Source: Micromonospora aurantiaca ATCC 27029 | GTDB lineage: Bacteria; Actinomycetota; Actinomycetes; Mycobacteriales; Micromonosporaceae | DNA length: 64,000 bases | NCBI RefSeq assembly: GCF_000145235.1 | Contig: NC_014391.1 | Coordinates: forward strand, 1,054,001-1,118,000 | Reading direction: 5' to 3' | In this document: positions 59,241-64,000 of the stretch, piece by piece | Position numbering within the stretch: the stretch's first letter is position 1 | How the letters are laid out: each line of letters starts with the position of its first letter | The notes under the pieces: generated by a model | Told to the model about the DNA's origin: nothing | The model's input: only the letters and a program-made list of their open reading frames with translations | The model's database searches: none | Made by a program: the position numbers and the translations under genes

Positions 59241-61618
59241 CGCTCTACGACGAGGCGGTGACGTTCCTCGAGTCGGAGGGGTGGTCGGTTCCCGTGCAGA
59301 CGCGGGCCGAGGTGGTCCGGGCCCGCCGTGCGGCGTACGCGGACAACAGCGAGCACATGACCGTCTGGTGCCCCGCGGTCCCGGACGCCGACGACCTGCA
59401 CCGGCGGGAGGCGAGCCTTCTGCAACGCTTCGCCGAGGAGGCTCGTACGCCGGGGGCGAAGTTCCTGCTCGTGGAGTCCACCCAGGGCCTGTCGACGGAG
59501 TTCCGCAGGCTTGCCAAGCACGAGTTCAACGTGGACATCCGGGTGCCGATCCAGTTTTTCGACGCCCGGTTCAAGTGGGACGACTCACCGATGTCGGCGA
59601 TGGCCGGCACCGCCGCGCAGCAACTGTCCCGGGACGGGGAGTCGGCGGCTCGCCGGCGGACACCGCAGCCCTTCCGGGCGGTGGGTACCGGCGCGGTCGG
59701 CGACGACCTGCTGACCGAGCTGGCCCGCCGGTTCGACAGCCAGAGCGGATGGGACCGTCCGATCGTCCTGGTGACCGCGCCCGCCGGTTTCGGCAAGAGC
59801 GTGCTGTTCCAGTCGCTGTTCGCGACGCTCTACGCCAACTTCCAGAAGGCGAAGAAGCAGCTCCGCCGTGCCTACCGGCCGTTGCCGCTGCTGCCCGACT
59901 ACGCCGCGCTGGCGAGCGCGCCGGCGTTGGGCCCGATGGTCGACGCCCTGTTGCAGACCGAGGTCGCCCGCCCGGTCAAGCAGCCCACCTTCCAGTGGAT
60001 GCTCACCCGGGGCTTCGCGAGCTGGCTGCTGGACGGGCTGGACGAGGTCATCGCCCAGGACCCCGACTTCTTCGAGTACATCCGTGAGATCGTGGCCCGG
60101 CCGGACAACCCGACCACGCCGCGCATCCTGCTCTGCGTCCGGGACTCGCTGCTCAGCTCCAATCAGGCACTGCGTGACTTCCTCGCGGTGGCGCACGAGT
60201 ACGTCGAGGAGTTCCGCCTGCTGCCCTGGCGACCCGAGTCGATCCGCACGTTCGCGCGGATCCGCCTTCAGGACGACGACCAACGCCTGCTCGACATCGT
60301 CGACGCGAAGCCGCAGCTGATGCGGCTCTGCGGTACCCCGTACTACGCCGAACTGCTGGCCGAGCGGGTCGCGCTCGGCCAGACCGACGGCATTCCGGAC
60401 GACTACTCGGAGATGGACCTGGTCCATGACGCGGTGGACGCGATTATGGACCGGGAGTACAAGAAGGAGCAGTTGCAGGAGAACGTCGTCAACCGGGCGG
60501 ATCTCCTCGACATCATCAGCGACGTCGCGGTCGCCGAGCTGGAGAACGACAACCGGGGTGTGCCGGTCCACGAGATCGGCGAACTCGCCGCCTTCGTGCT
60601 CCCGGCCGACCTCTCCGACATGGAGCGGGAACGCTGCACCGACGCCATCTGCCGCCTGCCGGTCTTCCGTGCCGCGTCGGAGCGGCAGCGGGTGCGCTTC
60701 GCCCAGGACGTCATCTTCGAGCATCAGATCGGCGACCGGGCCGCCCGGTACTTCGCGGTGAACCCGGTGCGATTCGCGCAACTGCTGGACTGCCGGCCCT
60801 TCCCGCCGGACTCCTTCGCCATCCGCGTGTTGTGCGCGCGGATCAGGGAACTCGCCGCTGGCGAGGAACTGCTCACCCGGCTGGCGAGCGCGACCACGGC
60901 GCCGACCGCGTTCCGCAACATGCTCCAGGTGCTGCTCGGGCTTCCCGACTGCGACCGGCTGCTGCCGCACGCTCCGCTGGAACGGCAGAACCTGTCCGGG
61001 CTGACCTTCGCGAACCTGTCGCTGGCCGAGGTCAGCTTCCGCGGCGCGAACCTGGAGTCGACCCGCTTCCAGAACTGCGAGATGGCCGGTTGTGACCTGT
61101 CCGACGCGACGCTGCACGGCACTCGCTTCGACGCCTGCCTGCCGAGTCTGGCCGAGGCCGACTTCGGGCAGCTCACCGGCTTCGTCTCGGTCGAGATCGA
61201 CAGCCGTCCGGCGATCGAGGACGTCAACGACTTCGTCCGCCTGCTCGGCGGTGACGGCCGCCGGGAGCGCCACTTCGTCGGTCCCTGCCCCACCGCGCTG
61301 CAACTGCGGTTCCTGTTCCTGAAGTTCGTTCGGCCGGACGGGCACTACCGGCGCGATTCGCTCGACGAGAAGGGCCTGCTGTCGGGCCGTCGCATCGTCG
61401 ACCCGGCCTCGGTGCTCAACGGCGCGGTGCGGGCCGGTTTCCTCACCGCCATCCCGAAGCGTCGCCGCTACGAGCGCACCCACAACCAGCTCTACGCGGA
61501 CATGGTGGGCTTTGCGCAGAACCTGCGGGTGACGCCGGCCATCCGCGCGTTGCTGGAGGACACCTGCCGGGTGGAGGGGTGCCCGCACGTGGTCCACGAG
61601 AACGCGGGCGCCGGCTGA
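59237..61618 (+). CDS. NACHT-type STAND NTPase with pentapeptide repeats
   Basis: A 793-residue STAND protein. The N-terminal 130 residues (TVWCPAVPDADDLHRREASL, KFLLVESTQG) are an unassigned, possible effector domain. The NACHT core has Walker A APAGFGKSV (181-189), Walker B LLDGLDE (264-270), sensor RILLCVRDS (296-304) and a GxP-like GTPYYAELLAE. A helical middle follows, then pentapeptide-like A(D/N)LxxxxF repeats at about 585-645 (NLSGLTFANLSLAEVSF, RGANLESTRFQNC) as sensor, and a C-terminal winged-helix-like part. bNACHT proteins sense phage and trigger an effector. Coupled to the NERD helicase. Confidence 0.85.
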   Translation: MTLYDEAVTFLESEGWSVPVQTRAEVVRARRAAYADNSEHMTVWCPAVPDADDLHRREASLLQRFAEEARTPGAKFLLVESTQGLSTEFRRLAKHEFNVDIRVPIQFFDARFKWDDSPMSAMAGTAAQQLSRDGESAARRRTPQPFRAVGTGAVGDDLLTELARRFDSQSGWDRPIVLVTAPAGFGKSVLFQSLFATLYANFQKAKKQLRRAYRPLPLLPDYAALASAPALGPMVDALLQTEVARPVKQPTFQWMLTRGFASWLLDGLDEVIAQDPDFFEYIREIVARPDNPTTPRILLCVRDSLLSSNQALRDFLAVAHEYVEEFRLLPWRPESIRTFARIRLQDDDQRLLDIVDAKPQLMRLCGTPYYAELLAERVALGQTDGIPDDYSEMDLVHDAVDAIMDREYKKEQLQENVVNRADLLDIISDVAVAELENDNRGVPVHEIGELAAFVLPADLSDMERERCTDAICRLPVFRAASERQRVRFAQDVIFEHQIGDRAARYFAVNPVRFAQLLDCRPFPPDSFAIRVLCARIRELAAGEELLTRLASATTAPTAFRNMLQVLLGLPDCDRLLPHAPLERQNLSGLTFANLSLAEVSFRGANLESTRFQNCEMAGCDLSDATLHGTRFDACLPSLAEADFGQLTGFVSVEIDSRPAIEDVNDFVRLLGGDGRRERHFVGPCPTALQLRFLFLKFVRPDGHYRRDSLDEKGLLSGRRIVDPASVLNGAVRAGFLTAIPKRRRYERTHNQLYADMVGFAQNLRVTPAIRALLEDTCRVEGCPHVVHENAGAG

Positions 61619-61668
61619 GCCGCGGCCCTCGGCGCGCGGCGCTGGCGGCGGTGCGTTAGACAGGGATC

Positions 61669-61974
61669 ATGACCGCGAGCGTGCTGCCCTGGCTGGGCGG
61701 GGGAGTGGTGGCGGTGGCCGCCGGTTTCCTCGCCGTGTCGCTGCCCCGGCGCCGCGTCCGGGCCGAGGGCCGGCGGATCGCCTGGTCGTCGGCGCGGGCG
61801 GCGATCCACGACGCCACAGTGAGCCGGGACGCGTCCCCGGCGACGGTGCCGGAGGCCGAGCGGCTGCTGGCCCACGCCGAGATGCTCGCCGCCGCCCGCG
61901 GCGGCGCCGACGCGGCCCGCGCGGCGGCCGAGCACGCCCGCCGCGCCGACGAGCTGTGGCGGGCCGGGCGGTGA
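61669..61974 (+). CDS. Small membrane-anchored helical protein
   Basis: A 101-residue protein with one N-terminal membrane segment (VLPWLGGGVVAVAAGFLAVS) and an alanine-rich cytoplasmic helix (ATVPEAERLLAHAEMLAAAR). Its stop codon overlaps the start of the next gene. First gene of an operon of three or more. No family known to me. Confidence 0.65.
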   Translation: MTASVLPWLGGGVVAVAAGFLAVSLPRRRVRAEGRRIAWSSARAAIHDATVSRDASPATVPEAERLLAHAEMLAAARGGADAARAAAEHARRADELWRAGR

Positions 61975-63320
61975 CGAGGGTACGCCGGGAGCTGCTGCGC
62001 TGGTCGCTGCTGGCCGCCGCGGCGGCGGTGCTCGTGGTGTTCCTGGTGGCGCAGCGGCAGAGCGTGGAGGTCAGCTACGGGCGTTCCCCGTCGACGGCCG
62101 CGCTGCCCGAGGGCTCGGCCGGGGAGTTGAGCGACGCGAGCGTGCCCTCGGTCGAGGAGATGACGGCGCTCGTGGCCGCCGATCCGGTGGTCCGGCTGCC
62201 GGGCGCGGTCGCGCGCTGGGACGAGCAGCGGGTCCGGGCCGCCGTCGGTGACCGGGGCACCCGCATCCTGGTCGCCCCGCCCGGTCTGGACGAGGCCGAA
62301 CGCCGGCGGGTGAAGGACGTGGAGAACGCCGAGATCCGGATCGTCGGCACCGAGGTCAGCGGCGGGCTCTACGTGGCCTCGCCGGACGACCTGCCGGGCT
62401 GGCGGGCCCGGTTCGCCACCGGCGACGTGACCGGCTCGGTGCTCGCGCTGCTGGCCGCGCTGCACGACCAGCCGACCCCGCCGGACGGCGACGACCTGCG
62501 CTGGCGGGAGCCGACCGGCCCGGAACTGGCCCCGGTGGTCGCCGCGCTGCGCGCCACCGGCCGGTACGTGGGCACCGGCGCCACGCTGCCCGAGCTGCCG
62601 GAGAAGGCGGCGAGCGCCGCGTTCCCGGACGGTGCCTGGTTCGTGGTGCTGCCCGCCCAGCCGTACGGGGAACCGCTGCCCGCGTACGGGCCGGCGCTGC
62701 ACCGGCTCGCCCCGGACCAGCCGCTGGTGGTGATGTACGGCGACTGGATCGAGTACCACGGTCCGGGTGCGGCGTCGTTCGCCGAGGTGGCCGGCGCGAG
62801 CTTCTACGCCCAGTTCGGCGGACGGCTCGGCCGTTACGCCTATCCCCAGCAGAACGTGCTCGGCGCGTATCTGGCCCAGGTCACCGACGTGCGGTACGCG
62901 GGGCTGTTCGACCGTCCGCTGCCGTACCGGCCGTTCGACCCGCTGCGGGTGGCGTTGCCGGCGCTGCCCTGGATCTTCGCCGGGTGCGTGGCGGGTTTCG
63001 TGGTGCTGTCGATCCGTACCGTGCGGGGGTCCGGCCGCCGTCCGGCCGACGTCGGTCCGGGTGGCACGCCGGCCCGGCTGGCCGGGCTCTCCGCGCTGGC
63101 TGTGGAGTTGTCGCTGCTCACCGATGCGCGCAGCGACCCGGCGCTGGTCCGGGGGGTGGGCCGGTTGCGGGCGGCCCGGGACGCGTTCGACGAGGGGTTG
63201 CCCGACCGGCACGTACGCGAACTGCTCGCCGACGCGGCGGCCGAGCTGGACGACGTGGCCCGGGACGTGCGGATGCCCGGCTACCGGCCGGACGTCTACC
63301 TGCGGGCGAGGCTGTCGTGA
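61971..63320 (+). CDS. Membrane protein with DUF4350-like extracytoplasmic domain
   Basis: A 449-residue protein. N-terminal membrane segment (RWSLLAAAAAVLVVFLVAQR), then an extracytoplasmic domain of about 310 residues that may belong to the DUF4350 type (TRILVAPPGLDEAERRRVKD, WFVVLPAQPYGEPLPAYGPA), a second membrane segment (ALPWIFAGCVAGFVVLSIRT) and a cytoplasmic helical tail. The family call is tentative. GTG 61971 overlaps the previous stop by 4 bases; the same overlap joins it to the next gene. Confidence 0.6.
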   Translation: MTRVRRELLRWSLLAAAAAVLVVFLVAQRQSVEVSYGRSPSTAALPEGSAGELSDASVPSVEEMTALVAADPVVRLPGAVARWDEQRVRAAVGDRGTRILVAPPGLDEAERRRVKDVENAEIRIVGTEVSGGLYVASPDDLPGWRARFATGDVTGSVLALLAALHDQPTPPDGDDLRWREPTGPELAPVVAALRATGRYVGTGATLPELPEKAASAAFPDGAWFVVLPAQPYGEPLPAYGPALHRLAPDQPLVVMYGDWIEYHGPGAASFAEVAGASFYAQFGGRLGRYAYPQQNVLGAYLAQVTDVRYAGLFDRPLPYRPFDPLRVALPALPWIFAGCVAGFVVLSIRTVRGSGRRPADVGPGGTPARLAGLSALAVELSLLTDARSDPALVRGVGRLRAARDAFDEGLPDRHVRELLADAAAELDDVARDVRMPGYRPDVYLRARLS

Positions 63321-64000
63321 GCCGCGTCGCGACCCGTCCCGAGCGGACGGCGACCCGTCGTGGCGTGGCGGCGACCGGCCCGCGCCGGCTGCTCGGCCGC
63401 CTGGTCGGCACCGCGTTCGGCCGTGCGGTGCTCGCCTGCCTGGCGCTGGCCGGCTGGGCGCTGTGGACCGGAGGCGTCCTGGACGGTCCGGCCGCCCGGC
63501 AGGTACGCGGCTCCTCGGTCTACGCGGCGCCCGGAGTGGACCTGGACCGGGCCGCCGCCGAACGGGTCATCGGCAACCGGCGGCTGGTGGTGCTGATCAT
63601 GGAGCCGGGCGCCGACCTGCGGGAGGCGTGCGACGACACCGAACGCGCCACCCAGGGCACGCTGGTGCTGGCGATGAGCCGCGACGGCGAGGACTGGGAC
63701 ACGTACGGCTGCTCCCGCCTCGGCGGCGACGGCCCGCGTGACCTCGGGCGGGCCATGGTCGCCGAGACCACGATCAGCCGGGGCGCCGACGCGTTCGTGG
63801 ACCGGCCGGTCGAGGCGCTGAAGGTGATCGTGCTCAACTACGACCGGCTGGTCCGGGCCGGTCTGGTGCCTGACGGCGCCCGTACCATCAGCCCGTCGCT
63901 GCCCCGGTATCTGCTGGCCGGCGGCGCGGTGGCCGGGGTCGTGGCCGGTGCGGCGGTGCTCTGGCTGGGCGGCCGGCGGGCCGGACGCCTGGCCGACGCG
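63317..64000 (+). CDS. Membrane protein of the same operon (partial, continues beyond the window)
   Basis: Open from GTG 63317 to the last base (228 codons). An Arg/Thr-rich cytoplasmic start, a membrane segment (FGRAVLACLALAGWALWTGG), an extracytoplasmic domain (NRRLVVLIMEPGADLREACD, DTYGCSRLGGDGP) and a second membrane segment (YLLAGGAVAGVVAGAAVLWL) are visible. Two cysteines suggest a disulfide. Family unknown. Coupled by overlap to the preceding gene, which has a similar topology. Confidence 0.65.
   Translation, partial: MSRVATRPERTATRRGVAATGPRRLLGRLVGTAFGRAVLACLALAGWALWTGGVLDGPAARQVRGSSVYAAPGVDLDRAAAERVIGNRRLVVLIMEPGADLREACDDTERATQGTLVLAMSRDGEDWDTYGCSRLGGDGPRDLGRAMVAETTISRGADAFVDRPVEALKVIVLNYDRLVRAGLVPDGARTISPSLPRYLLAGGAVAGVVAGAAVLWLGGRRAGRLADA

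Overview
The window is high-GC actinobacterial chromosome, most likely from a Micromonospora-type genus. This is inferred from the very high third-position GC, the many GTG starts and 4-base start/stop overlaps, a tmsA-tmsB pair for 10-methyl branched fatty acids, and short dispersed repeats in the intergenic spaces. No rRNA, tRNA, CRISPR array, insertion sequence or prophage was found. The genes are mostly short operons of two or three.

Layout. 0-9 kb: end of a probable AA10 polysaccharide monooxygenase, two divergent aldo/keto reductases, a NarL-type two-component pair with a membrane protein downstream, and a MoxR-like AAA ATPase / VWA pair. 9-11 kb: a long non-coding stretch with three hairpin repeats and three tandem ECF-sigma-like promoter motifs ahead of a secreted lysozyme-fold protein. 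11-20 kb: GlxA-type regulator divergent from an MFS transporter, ricin-type lectin, DUF427, YbaK, tmsAB, an ArsR/SRPBCC pair, a zinc ribbon and a decayed gene. 20-24 kb: a Cas4-like Fe-S nuclease coupled to an unknown protein, then an S41 peptidase divergent from an ArsR regulator. 24-39 kb: GGDEF-EAL protein, MerR regulator, gluconate kinase/permease operon, several membrane proteins, an APH-like kinase, AraC regulator, YidD-like protein, DUF2071, VOC, and a gene frameshifted by a pentanucleotide repeat. 39-44 kb: MMPL transporter and a second NarL-type two-component system. 44-62 kb: an accessory region with a PLD-SF2 helicase-DUF3427 protein, GNAT, APH and XRE genes, small DivIVA-like proteins, a DUF574 methyltransferase, an SF1 ATPase/helicase, a candidate sRNA, a NYN-domain protein, and a NERD-helicase / NACHT-pentapeptide operon. 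62-64 kb: the start of an overlapping membrane-protein operon that runs off the end.

The best candidates for an undescribed system are two. The first is the NERD-SF1 helicase plus NACHT STAND NTPase operon (57648-61618), with a NYN nuclease-like gene divergent from it; this looks like an antiphage defence locus. The second is a Dna2-like function split in two: a Cas4-like nuclease at 20157 and an Upf1/Dna2-type SF1 ATPase at 53446, lying 32 kb apart but each preceded by the same 53-bp repeat. In the second case the repeat supplies the apparent start codon.

Three dispersed-repeat observations stand out: a 53-bp family (three copies), a family of hairpins with ATCATG/ATCTTG arms (four copies, one of which encodes the tail of the GlxA-type regulator), and a (CCCGC)4 tract that puts a gene out of frame by exactly one unit.
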